Assembly: GCA_045806105.1 (NCBI GenBank)
Contig: JBJMJY010000010.1
Coordinates: 1-29,655 of the forward strand
From: AC-32 sp045806105
GTDB lineage: Bacteria; Actinomycetota; Thermoleophilia; Gaiellales; Gaiellaceae
Reading direction: 5' to 3'
Length of the DNA: 29,655 nucleotides
Shown: one piece after another, positions 14,624 to 21,556 of the stretch
How positions within the stretch are numbered: position 1 is the stretch's first letter
Layout: each line of letters opens with the position of its first letter
Made by a program: the position numbers and the translations under genes
Notes under the pieces: generated by a model
Seen by the model: the letters and a program-made list of their open reading frames with translations, nothing else
Databases searched by the model: none
What the model was told of the DNA's origin: nothing

Positions 14624-14658
14624 CGGACACGCCGGGGGACTGTCCCCGGGCGTGTCCG
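14624..14658. repeat. 17-bp near-perfect inverted repeat before glnB
   Basis: Positions 14624-14640 and 14642-14658 are complementary with a single mismatch around a central T; the arms start CGGACACGCC and end GGCGTGTCCG. It is in the gap between the acetyltransferase stop and the P-II start (18 nt before its ATG). It could terminate glnA-GNAT transcription, act as a leader structure for glnB, or be a copy of a REP-like palindrome. No U-tract follows on the minus strand. Confidence 0.6.
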
Positions 14659-14700
14659 CTCGGGGCGGGTGTGGAGGAGTTGTTGCGGTTTCGGCACAGA

Positions 14701-15201
14701 TCACGTGACCACCTCGCTTCGTCGTTCCAGCAGCACCACGTCTCGCCAGACCCCATGCAGGCGCCCGATCCGCTCCTGCGTGCCGACGGCGCGAAAGTCG
14801 AAGCGCCGCAGCAGGGCGAGGCTCGCCTCGTTCTCCGGGAAGACGCCGGTCTGCAGCGTCCAGAACCCGGCGCGCTCCGAGCTCGCGACCAGCGCCGCCA
14901 GCAGCGCTTCGCCGACGCCCCGGCCGCGCGCCTCCTCGCCGACGTAGACGCTGAGCTCGGCGACGCCCGCGTAGCAGGACCGCGACGAGACCGGCGAAGC
15001 GGCGATCCACGCGCACACCCGCCCGTCCAGCTCGGCCACGAACCGGTGCTCGCCGAGGTGCGCAGCATCCCACGCCTCCCACGACGGGACCTCCATCTCG
15101 AAGGTCGCGTTGCCCGTCGCGATCCCCTCGCCGTAGATCCGAGAGACCGCCGGCCAGTCGCCCGGCCGGAGATCTCGCACGTCAACCGCTGTCGCGATCA
15201 C
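14701..15201 (-). CDS. GNAT acetyltransferase, phosphinothricin acetyltransferase-like
   Basis: 166-residue GNAT of the PAT/MnaT group: VRDLRPGDWPAVSRIYGEGI at the start, GNATFE, RFVAELDGRVCAWIAASP, AELSVYV, the acetyl-CoA P-loop RGRGVGEALL (about 100-109), and LQTGVFPENEASLALLRRFDFRAVG. Family members acetylate phosphinothricin, methionine sulfoximine or related amino acids, and the first two are glutamine synthetase inhibitors. The start is GTG (VIATAVDVRDL), five bases after the glnA stop, so the two form an operon; this supports an amine substrate of GS-inhibitor or glutamate-analogue type (inference). General amino-acid N-acetylation is the alternative. Confidence 0.88.
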   Translation of the reverse strand: MIATAVDVRDLRPGDWPAVSRIYGEGIATGNATFEMEVPSWEAWDAAHLGEHRFVAELDGRVCAWIAASPVSSRSCYAGVAELSVYVGEEARGRGVGEALLAALVASSERAGFWTLQTGVFPENEASLALLRRFDFRAVGTQERIGRLHGVWRDVVLLERRSEVVT

Positions 15202-15206
15202 CGCGC

Positions 15207-16652
15207 TCAGCAGTCGTAGTAGAGGGCGAACTCGGCCGGGTGCGGGCGCAGCCGCACGACGTCGATCTCGTGCTCGCGCTTGTAGTCGATCCAGGTGCGG
15301 ATCAGCTCCTCCGAGAAGACGCCGCCCTCGAGCAGGAACTGGTGGTCGGTCTCCAGGGCGTCGAGCGCCTCGGCGAGCGAGCCCGGCACCTGCGCGACCC
15401 CGCGGTCCTCCTCGAAGAGGTCCCAGTCGGCCGGCTCGCCAGCGTCGAGGCCCTTCTGGATTCCGTCGAGGCCCGCCATCAGCATCGCTGCGAACGCGAG
15501 ATACGGGTTCGCCGCCGCGTCCGGGCAGCGGAACTCGATCCGCTTCGCCTTGGGCGACTCCGAGTACATCGGGATGCGGATGCAGGCCGAGCGGTTGCGC
15601 TGCGAGTAGACGAGGTTGACCGGCGCCTCGTAGCCGGGAACCAGCCGCCGGTACGAGTTCGTGGTCGGTGCGCAGAAGGCGAGCAGCGCCGGCGCGTGCG
15701 CGAGCAGCCCACCGACGTAGGCCCGCGCGAGCTGCGAGAGCCCGGCGTAGCCGGACTTGTCCGCCATCAGCGGCGTGCCCTCCTTCCAGAGGGACTGGTG
15801 CGTGTGCATGCCCGAGCCGTTGTCGCCGTAGAGCGGCTTCGGCATGAACGTGACCGACTTGCCCGCCGCGGCCGCGACGTTCTTGACCACGTACTTGTAG
15901 GTCATCACCTGGTCGGCCATCCGCGTCAACGAGCCGTAGCGGAGGTCGATCTCGCACTGGCCGCCGGAGGCGACCTCGTGGTGGTGGAACTCGCACGGGA
16001 TCCCGAGCCGCTCGAGCGTCAGCACCATCTCCGTCCGCAGGTCGGCGAGCGTGTCGTGCGGGGCCGGCGGGAAATACCCCTCCTTGGGCCGCACCGTGTA
16101 GCCGAGGCCGGGCGTGCCCGAGTTCCAGTGGCCCTCGGCCGAGTCGATCTCGTAATGCGACTTGTGGTCGGCGAGCTCGTACGAGACCGAGTCGAGGACG
16201 AAGAACTCGCACTCCGGCCCGAAGTAGGCCGTGTCGGCGATGCCGATCTTGCGCAGGTGCTCCTCCGCACGCTTCGCGATCCGGCGCGGATCCTTGCCGT
16301 ACGGCTCGCGCGTGATCGGGTCGACGATCTCGCAGACGAGCGAGAGCGTCGGTGTCGCGCAGAACGGGTCGAGCACGGCGCTCGACGGATCCGGGAGCAG
16401 CAGCATGTCCGACTCGGAGATCCCCTGCCAGCCGCGGATCGAGGAGCCGTCGAAGCCGAGGCCCTCGTCGAAGGCCGACTCGTCGAAGGCCGAGAGCGGG
16501 AGCGTGACGTGCTGCCAGGCGCCGAGCAGGTCGCAGAACTTGAGGTCGACCATCTGCGCCTGCGTCCGGTCTGCGAACTCCAGCGTCTCTCTCGGCTCGG
16601 GGCGCGCCTCGGCGCCGTTCGCCAGGTAGTGCCTCGCCTCTTCCGCCGCCAT
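15207..16652 (-). CDS. glnA: Type I glutamine synthetase, adenylylation site lost
   Basis: ATP-dependent synthesis of glutamine from glutamate and ammonium; a dodecamer in the cytoplasm. Seen: FDGSSIRGW, YFGPECEFFVLD, HHHEVA, NGSGMHTHQSLW, YSQRNRSACIRIP and the C-terminal RLRPHPAEFALYYDC, which mark GSI-beta. Its 481 residues fit (468-478 usual). In place of the adenylylated Tyr (MDKNLYDLPPEE in E. coli) this protein has WDLFEEDRG, with Phe413. It should therefore not be a substrate of GlnE. The ATG is fixed by AAAGGAG (16659-16665) 6 nt upstream. In-frame codons further upstream give an Arg-rich leader that reads through a terminator and is rejected. It heads an operon with the PAT-like gene and possibly glnB-amt. 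Confidence 0.96.
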   Translation of the reverse strand: MAAEEARHYLANGAEARPEPRETLEFADRTQAQMVDLKFCDLLGAWQHVTLPLSAFDESAFDEGLGFDGSSIRGWQGISESDMLLLPDPSSAVLDPFCATPTLSLVCEIVDPITREPYGKDPRRIAKRAEEHLRKIGIADTAYFGPECEFFVLDSVSYELADHKSHYEIDSAEGHWNSGTPGLGYTVRPKEGYFPPAPHDTLADLRTEMVLTLERLGIPCEFHHHEVASGGQCEIDLRYGSLTRMADQVMTYKYVVKNVAAAAGKSVTFMPKPLYGDNGSGMHTHQSLWKEGTPLMADKSGYAGLSQLARAYVGGLLAHAPALLAFCAPTTNSYRRLVPGYEAPVNLVYSQRNRSACIRIPMYSESPKAKRIEFRCPDAAANPYLAFAAMLMAGLDGIQKGLDAGEPADWDLFEEDRGVAQVPGSLAEALDALETDHQFLLEGGVFSEELIRTWIDYKREHEIDVVRLRPHPAEFALYYDC

Positions 16653-16671
16653 TCCGATCTCCTTTCGGACC

Positions 16672-16711
16672 AAAGAAAAAGGGCCCAGGACTTCGCGAGT
16701 CCTGAGGCCCC
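16672..16711 (-). terminator. Terminator/attenuator in the glnA leader
   Basis: On the minus strand a hairpin with CAGGACT/AGTCCTG at its core (loop CGCGA), extended by a T-G wobble and further G-C pairs past one bulge, is followed by TTTTTCTTT at 16680-16672. The U-tract ends only about 6 nt before the ribosome binding site of glnA, so there is no room for a promoter after it. Either it attenuates glnA in cis or it is a leaky terminator of the upstream protease gene. Confidence 0.7.
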
Positions 16712-16751
16712 AATGCCTCCGCGCCCGCCTTCGGCGGCGAACGCTGTCCAC

Positions 16752-16757
16752 AAGCTA
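16752..16757 (-). promoter_or_regulatory. Possible glnA -10 box (TAGCTT)
   Basis: TAGCTT matches TAnnnT just after the protease stop and would start a leader of about 90 nt carrying the attenuator hairpin. No good -35 is visible, so support is modest. Confidence 0.35.
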
Positions 16758-16777
16758 GCGGACGCTGCCGACGACGT

Positions 16778-17581
16778 CTAGCAGCGGCGCAGCTTCGCGC
16801 AAGCCTGGCGAATCGGAACGGCGAAGTTGATGTTCTCGCCTCCGCCCGCGACGAGGACGCCTACGACGTGCCCCTCCCGGTCGAGCGCCGGGCCGCCCGA
16901 GTTGCCGGGGTTCGCGGCCGCGTCCGTCTGGATCGCGCGGCCTGTGACCCGACTGACGATCCCCGTCGTGACCGTGCCGTAGAGGCCGTACGGGCTCCCG
17001 AGCAGCAGCAGCTGGTCCCCCGCGCGCGGCGGCCGCGTCCTAGGTGTCTGCCAGAGCGGCCGCGCGCCGACCGGTTTCGCGCTGATGCGGATCACTGCGA
17101 GGTCGTGCCTGGGGTCGACGGCGCTGACCTCGCCGCTCCAGGAGCCGCCCTTGCGCGATACGGTCACGTCACCGATCAGGTGGCCCTCGACGACGTGGTT
17201 CGCGGTCAGCAGGTAGCTCCCGTTGCTGTCACGCCACGCGATGAACCCGCTGCCGAGCCCTGCCTCGGTCTCGACGGTGAAGACGCTCCTGAGAACGCGC
17301 GACGCAAGTGGCGCGATGCCGCGATCCCGACGCTTCAGCGTCTTCTCCGCCGACCCGACGCGGCCGGCGAGGGCGGCTCCGCGCGACTCGAGCAACGTGA
17401 CCTCCTTCCGCAGGCGTCCGATCTCGGCCTTGCGGGCGGTGCGTTCGGAGCCGAGCACGCTCGACTGTCGATGGAGCACGAACATCGATGCCGCCAGCGC
17501 GGCCAGCGCGACGACCACCGCGAGCGGCGCCAGCGGCAGGTGGCGGTTCGGCGCGTCGTCCCAGGTCTCGTCGTACGTCAC
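16778..17581 (-). CDS. Membrane-anchored trypsin-like serine protease (S1C/HtrA-like)
   Basis: Short cytoplasmic N-terminus, one membrane helix (LAPLAVVVALAALAASMFVL, about 17-36), a coiled-coil-like linker (about 47-85, heptad-like Leu/Arg) and an extracytoplasmic protease domain. The catalytic triad is His129 (LTANHVV), Asp160 (DPRHDLAVI) and Ser228 (NPGNSGGPAL). No PDZ domain follows; the protein ends at residue 267 just after NFAVPIRQACAKL, so it is shorter than classical HtrA. The start is GTG, with GAGGAGG 8 nt upstream. The promoter must lie in the 180-bp divergent gap with the ABC gene. Its substrate is unknown, and there is no two-component or sigma gene beside it. Confidence 0.92.
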   Translation of the reverse strand: MTYDETWDDAPNRHLPLAPLAVVVALAALAASMFVLHRQSSVLGSERTARKAEIGRLRKEVTLLESRGAALAGRVGSAEKTLKRRDRGIAPLASRVLRSVFTVETEAGLGSGFIAWRDSNGSYLLTANHVVEGHLIGDVTVSRKGGSWSGEVSAVDPRHDLAVIRISAKPVGARPLWQTPRTRPPRAGDQLLLLGSPYGLYGTVTTGIVSRVTGRAIQTDAAANPGNSGGPALDREGHVVGVLVAGGGENINFAVPIRQACAKLRRC

Positions 17582-17761
17582 GGCGGCTCGCCTCCTCTAT
17601 CGGCAGCCGCCGCTTCGAGGTGTAGCCGACTACTTGCCGCGCGCGGCGGCCGTAGGTACCCTCGGTCGGCGATGTTGCTCCTCGGCTGACTCCGGTTTCT
17701 GCGCGCACCGCCTCCTGGGGCAGGTGCGCACTGTCCGTGTCCCGTCGAGTTGGAGCAGCAC

Positions 17762-18544
17762 ATGAACGCCCTCGAAGTCCACAACCTGCGCAAGGAGTTC
17801 ACCCGCCGTGACGGCCGCGGCAAGCGCCGCGTGGCCGCGCTGAAGAGCGTCGACTTCGAGATCGAACGCGGTGAGTGCGTTGCCATCCTCGGGCCCAACG
17901 GCTCCGGCAAGTCGACGCTGGTCCGGCTGCTCTCGACCCTCCTGCTCCCGGACGGCGGCACGGCGACGGTATTCGGCCACGACGCGTTCAAGGACACGCG
18001 CGCCGTGCGCCGCCTGGTGAACCGCGTGTCGGTCGAGGCGAGCTTCTTCAAGAAGATGAGCGCGGTGGAGAACCTGAGCTACGCCGCGCGCTTCTACGGT
18101 CTGCGGCCGCACGAGACCAAGGACAAGATCCCGGAGATCCTGACGCGGGTCGGCTTCCCCGCGGACCGGCGCGACGAGCCGATGGAGAACCTCTCGCGCG
18201 GCATGCAGCAGAAGGTGGCGCTGGCCCGCGCGCTGCTGACCGCGCCGATCCTGCTGTTGCTGGACGAGCCGACGACCGGTCTGGACCCGCGCTCCAAGCA
18301 GGAGGTGCAGGAGTTCATCCGCCAGGTGCGCGCCGAGCACGACGCGACCGTTCTGCTCTGCACGCACGACCTGGCCGAGGCCGAGACCCTCGCCGACCGC
18401 GTCGGGATCCTCGACGACGGCGAGCTGCTCTGCCTCGAGCCCGCCGACGAGCTGAAGGCGCGCTACGACTCGGCAACCCTCGAGGAGGCGTTCTTCGCTG
18501 CGAGCGGCCACGCCTTCGAGAACGGCCATGGAGGTGACGACTAA
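17762..18544 (+). CDS. ABC transporter ATP-binding protein (ABC-2/DrrA type)
   Basis: ATPase of an exporter. Walker A GPNGSGKST (about 45-53), signature LSRGMQQK, Walker B ILLLLDEPTTGLD, and switch CTHDLAEAE are all present, with 260 residues. LSRGMQQK instead of LSGGQ is the usual variation in the DrrA/NatA group. GGAG 8 nt before the ATG decides this start; a TTG four codons earlier is less likely. The last base of its TAA is the first of the permease ATG. The cargo is unknown; the family includes drug, polysaccharide and Na+ exporters. The 180-bp region upstream, shared with the divergent protease, holds no further gene that I can see. Confidence 0.93.
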   Translation: MNALEVHNLRKEFTRRDGRGKRRVAALKSVDFEIERGECVAILGPNGSGKSTLVRLLSTLLLPDGGTATVFGHDAFKDTRAVRRLVNRVSVEASFFKKMSAVENLSYAARFYGLRPHETKDKIPEILTRVGFPADRRDEPMENLSRGMQQKVALARALLTAPILLLLDEPTTGLDPRSKQEVQEFIRQVRAEHDATVLLCTHDLAEAETLADRVGILDDGELLCLEPADELKARYDSATLEEAFFAASGHAFENGHGGDD

Positions 18545-19377
18545 TGCGCACGATGTCGCTTGCGCTGCGCCACGAGCTCGTCGGGCTGAGCGGCGTGATC
18601 GAGCGCAACATCTACCTCGTCAAGCGCTACATCTGGTGGGACGTCGCGTTCTTCCTCTGGACGGTCGCGAACACGCTCACGATCGTCTTCATCGCCAAGG
18701 GTATCCCGGCGGTGGGCGGCAAGATCGACGTCGAGCGCGTCACCACGATCCTGCTCGTCGGCGCGGTGATCTGGGCGTACCTCGGGATCATCTTCGAGAT
18801 CCTCACGGAGACCGTCGCCTGGGAGCGCTGGGAGGGAACGATCGAGTACACCTTCATGGCGCCGCTCTCGCGGCCGGTGCACCTGCTCGGCATGGGCGTG
18901 TTCGCGATCGGCTACGGGGTGGTGCGCGCCGTGCTGTTGTTCGGCGTCGTCGCGGCGTTCTTCAGCCTGCACCTGCCGGACGCGAACTACGTCGCCGCGC
19001 TCGTGCTGCTCATCATCGCCTCGATCTCGTTCATCGGGATCGGGATGATGACGGCCGTCTTGCCCCTGATCTCGCCGGAGAAGGGGACGCAGCTCGGCTT
19101 CGTCGCGCAGGGCGTGCTGCTCGTCGTCTCGGGGGTCTACTACCCGGTCTCGGTGCTGCCGGGCTGGATGCAGGCGATCGCGACCATCTCGCCGGCGACC
19201 TACGCGCTGCGCGGCTGCCGGGCGGCGATCCTGGAGGGAACCGGGCTGACCGGGCTCTGGACCGAGATCTGGGCGCTGCTCGTGATCGGCGTGGTTTCGG
19301 TGCCGCTCGGGCTGTTCACCTTCCGCACCGGCGAGCGGTACGCGAAGAAGCACGGGAAGCTGAAGCGGTCCGGATGA
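18544..19377 (+). CDS. ABC-2 type transporter permease
   Basis: Integral membrane partner of the preceding ATPase, 277 residues with about six helices (e.g. IVFIAKGI, ILLVGAVIWAYLGIIFEI, GYGVVRAVLLFGVVAAFF, LVLLIIASISFIGIGMMTAVL). The PVSVLPGWMQAIATISPATYALRGCRAAIL block is the typical ABC-2 C-terminal signature. ATG start, overlapping the ATPase stop by one base (TAATG), with GGAGGTG upstream. The basic C-terminus (RYAKKHGKLKRSG) is cytoplasmic. The next gene overlaps by ATGA, so four downstream functions may be coupled. Confidence 0.93.
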   Translation: MRTMSLALRHELVGLSGVIERNIYLVKRYIWWDVAFFLWTVANTLTIVFIAKGIPAVGGKIDVERVTTILLVGAVIWAYLGIIFEILTETVAWERWEGTIEYTFMAPLSRPVHLLGMGVFAIGYGVVRAVLLFGVVAAFFSLHLPDANYVAALVLLIIASISFIGIGMMTAVLPLISPEKGTQLGFVAQGVLLVVSGVYYPVSVLPGWMQAIATISPATYALRGCRAAILEGTGLTGLWTEIWALLVIGVVSVPLGLFTFRTGERYAKKHGKLKRSG

Positions 19378-20207
19378 TCCGCGTTGCGGACAGCCGCGCG
19401 GACTTCGAGCGCTGCGCCGCGATCTACAACGCGGTCGAGCCCGATCGCGTGCTGTCGGCCGAGGAGGCCGCCAGCGGGAACGGGACGAGCTTTCTGCACG
19501 AGGCCGGCGGGTTTGCCTTCGTGGGCCGCTCGAGCGTGACCGGCAGTGCCTTCGCGATGGTGCGCGTGCACCCGGAGTCGCGCCGCCGCGGGATCGGCTC
19601 GGCGCTGCTCGCTGCAGTCCGCGAGCGGGCCCGAGAGCTTGGCCGTGAGGCGATGTGGGGTCGCGTCCGCGACGGGGAATCGCTCGCGTTCGTCAGTAAC
19701 CGCGGCTTCGAGGAGGTCACGCAGGAGGTGAACGTGCTCCGGGAGCTGAAGTCCGGCGACGGCGAGATCGCGGCCGGGATCTCGGAGCTGCGCGACGAGC
19801 ATCTACGCGAGGTCTACGCGCTGTGCGTCGAGACGATCCCGGAGATCCACGTGCCGCTGCCGGGCGAGGCGCCGCCGTACGACGAGTGGCTCGAGAGGGA
19901 GCTGCACCAGGCGTCGATCGGGTTCGTCGCGCTCGACGACGGTTCGGTGGTGGGGTACGCGCGCCTCTACGAGACGGGCCTGCCGCACCGGCTCGAGCAC
20001 GGCCTGACCGCGGTCCGCCGCAGCCATCGCCGCCGCGGGCTCGCGACCGCGCTCAAGCGGGCGCAGATCCGCTGGGCCGCCGAACACGGCTACCGGGAGC
20101 TCGTCAGCGACATGGTCGAGGGCAACGCCGCTATGCGCGCGCTCAACGAGCGGCTCGGCTACCGGCCGCTGGCGCCGGTGTTCATCGTCAGCGGGAGCGC
20201 ATCGTGA
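19374..20207 (+). CDS. Tandem GNAT-domain acetyltransferase
   Basis: 277 residues with two GNAT units. The first has the acetyl-CoA loop RRRGIGSALL (about 72-81) in HPESRRRGIGSALLAAV; the second has RRRGLATALKRAQIRWAAEHG (about 220-240) followed by NAAMRALNERLGYRPL. This is the layout of mycothiol-synthase-like double GNATs, but the sequence does not allow naming MshD. Start ATG, overlapping the permease stop by ATGA. Its position between an exporter and an MFS pump fits self-resistance or amine modification, but this is only context. Confidence 0.87.
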   Translation: MIRVADSRADFERCAAIYNAVEPDRVLSAEEAASGNGTSFLHEAGGFAFVGRSSVTGSAFAMVRVHPESRRRGIGSALLAAVRERARELGREAMWGRVRDGESLAFVSNRGFEEVTQEVNVLRELKSGDGEIAAGISELRDEHLREVYALCVETIPEIHVPLPGEAPPYDEWLERELHQASIGFVALDDGSVVGYARLYETGLPHRLEHGLTAVRRSHRRRGLATALKRAQIRWAAEHGYRELVSDMVEGNAAMRALNERLGYRPLAPVFIVSGSAS

Positions 20208-20226
20208 TCGCGGTGCGCCCGGCCGG

Positions 20227-21483
20227 ATGAGACGCCTGCCGGCCACCTCCGTCTACTACGGCCTCAGCTTCGGGGGCCGCATGCCGACGTGGGTCGTGAT
20301 GGCGGTCTACCTGGTGCAGGAGCTGCACCTGTCGCCGCTGCAGCTCGTGCTGATGGGGACGGCGATGGAGGCGGCGGTCTTTCTCTTCGAGGTGCCGACG
20401 GGCGTCGTCGCCGACACCTACAGCCGGCGGCTCTCGCTCGTGATCGGCTACTTCGGCATGGGCGTGGCCTGGCTCGCCGTCGGGCTGGTGTCGGCGCCCT
20501 GGCTGATCATCGCGCTTTGGGCGGCCTGGGGTTTCGCGTACACGTTCACGAGCGGGGCCGAGGAGGCGTGGATCGCCGACGAGGTCGGCGCGGACCGGGT
20601 CGGCCCCGTCTTCCTCCGTGCGGCGCGGTACGGCCAGATCGGCGCCGTCGTCGGTCTCCTCCTGCAGGTCGGGGTCGGCGTGCAGTCGCTGCGGGCGGGC
20701 GTGATCCTCGGCGGCGTGTTCACGATCCTCTGCGGGATCGGGTGCATCCTGTTCATGCCCGAGACCGGCTTCCGGCGGCGCCCACGGGCGGAGCGCGCTT
20801 CGGCCTTCGCCGAGCTGCGCACGACGGCCGTCACCGGGGCCCGCTATGCCTGGGCCGCACCGGTGATCGTGCTGCTCGCCGGCGTGGAGGTCTTCATGGG
20901 AGCCTCGAGCGAAGCCTTCGACCGGCTGAAGGAGGCGCACTTCCTCCGCGACGTCGGGCTGCCCGCAATCGGCAACCTCGACCCCGTCGTCTGGTTCGGG
21001 ATCTTCTGGCTCGTCGGGATGCTGCTCAACATCGCCGCCATCGGGAGCCTGATCAAGAGCGTCGAGCGCGGCGGCCGCCAGACCGTCGCCTACTTCCTGT
21101 TCGGCTTCACCGCGATCGAGCTGGTGGCGATGCTCTTCTTCGCCCTGACCGGTTCGACGTGGCTCGCGATCGCGGCGTTGCTCGGCGTCTTCTTCTGCCG
21201 CAACATGCAGGGGCCGCTGTACGACACCTGGCTGAACGAGCAGATCACCGAGTCGAGCGTGCGCGCGACCGTGATCTCGCTGACGGGGCAGGCGAACGCG
21301 GTCGGCCAGGCCGGCGGCGGCCCCGTGCTGGGCGCGATCGGCAACGTCTGGGGCATTCGCGCCGCGCTCGCCACCGGCGCGCTCGCCATCGGGCCTGCCC
21401 TTGGCCTCTACGCCCGCGCGATCGCGCACCACGGGCGGGAGCCGGAGCTCGAGGAGCTTCCCGCGGCTGCTGCGGTAGACTGA
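20227..21483 (+). CDS. Major facilitator superfamily permease
   Basis: 418-residue polytopic protein, about 12 helices. The MFS signature between helices 2 and 3 reads FEVPTGVVADTYSRRLSLVIG, and a second copy-like region lies near GSLIKSVERGGRQTV. TSGAEEAWIADEVG after helix 4 is typical of a subgroup of drug-efflux-like MFS proteins. The substrate is not identifiable. It follows the double-GNAT gene by 19 bp and ends in a terminator-like hairpin that also forms the leader of the next glutamine synthetase gene. Confidence 0.9.
   Translation: MRRLPATSVYYGLSFGGRMPTWVVMAVYLVQELHLSPLQLVLMGTAMEAAVFLFEVPTGVVADTYSRRLSLVIGYFGMGVAWLAVGLVSAPWLIIALWAAWGFAYTFTSGAEEAWIADEVGADRVGPVFLRAARYGQIGAVVGLLLQVGVGVQSLRAGVILGGVFTILCGIGCILFMPETGFRRRPRAERASAFAELRTTAVTGARYAWAAPVIVLLAGVEVFMGASSEAFDRLKEAHFLRDVGLPAIGNLDPVVWFGIFWLVGMLLNIAAIGSLIKSVERGGRQTVAYFLFGFTAIELVAMLFFALTGSTWLAIAALLGVFFCRNMQGPLYDTWLNEQITESSVRATVISLTGQANAVGQAGGGPVLGAIGNVWGIRAALATGALAIGPALGLYARAIAHHGREPELEELPAAAAVD
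21476..21481 (+). promoter_or_regulatory. Possible -10 box (TAGACT) for the second glutamine synthetase
   Basis: TAGACT matches TAnnnT and overlaps the MFS stop codon. A transcript starting about 7 nt later would contain a small TTCG/CGAA hairpin (21489-21500) and then the attenuator. No clear -35. Confidence 0.35.
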
Positions 21484-21503
21484 GCGCGTTCGTAGGCGAA
21501 GGG

Positions 21504-21540
21504 GCCTCGGGCGCGGAGAGCGCTCGGGGCTTTTGTGTTT
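21504..21540 (+). terminator. Terminator/attenuator before the second glutamine synthetase
   Basis: GCCTCGGGCGC pairs with GCGCTCGGGGC (11 bp, two G-T wobbles, loop GGAGA), followed by TTTTGTGTTT. The U-tract abuts the Shine-Dalgarno GGGAGGA (21544-21550) of the gene. As at glnA1, there is no space for a promoter after the hairpin. Confidence 0.75.
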
Positions 21541-21556
21541 GAAGGGAGGACGGAGC

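Noticed and set aside
16653..16751. N-terminal extension of GlnA1 from GTG at 16751
   Set aside because: It encodes an Arg-rich stretch across the leader hairpin and U-tract; the downstream ATG has a clear ribosome binding site and matches GS N-termini.
16660..16757. Known glutamine riboswitch (glnA or downstream-peptide type)
   Set aside because: I do not see the conserved three-stem core of those cyanobacterial motifs; only a hairpin-terminator layout is supported.
17582..17761. Extra small gene in the protease/ABC divergent gap
   Set aside because: Short frames have no ribosome binding site or recognisable product; best read as two divergent promoters.
21489..21530. Classical ANTAR dual-hexaloop target
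   Set aside because: Loops are 4 and 5 nt, without A at position 1 and G at position 4 of a hexaloop.
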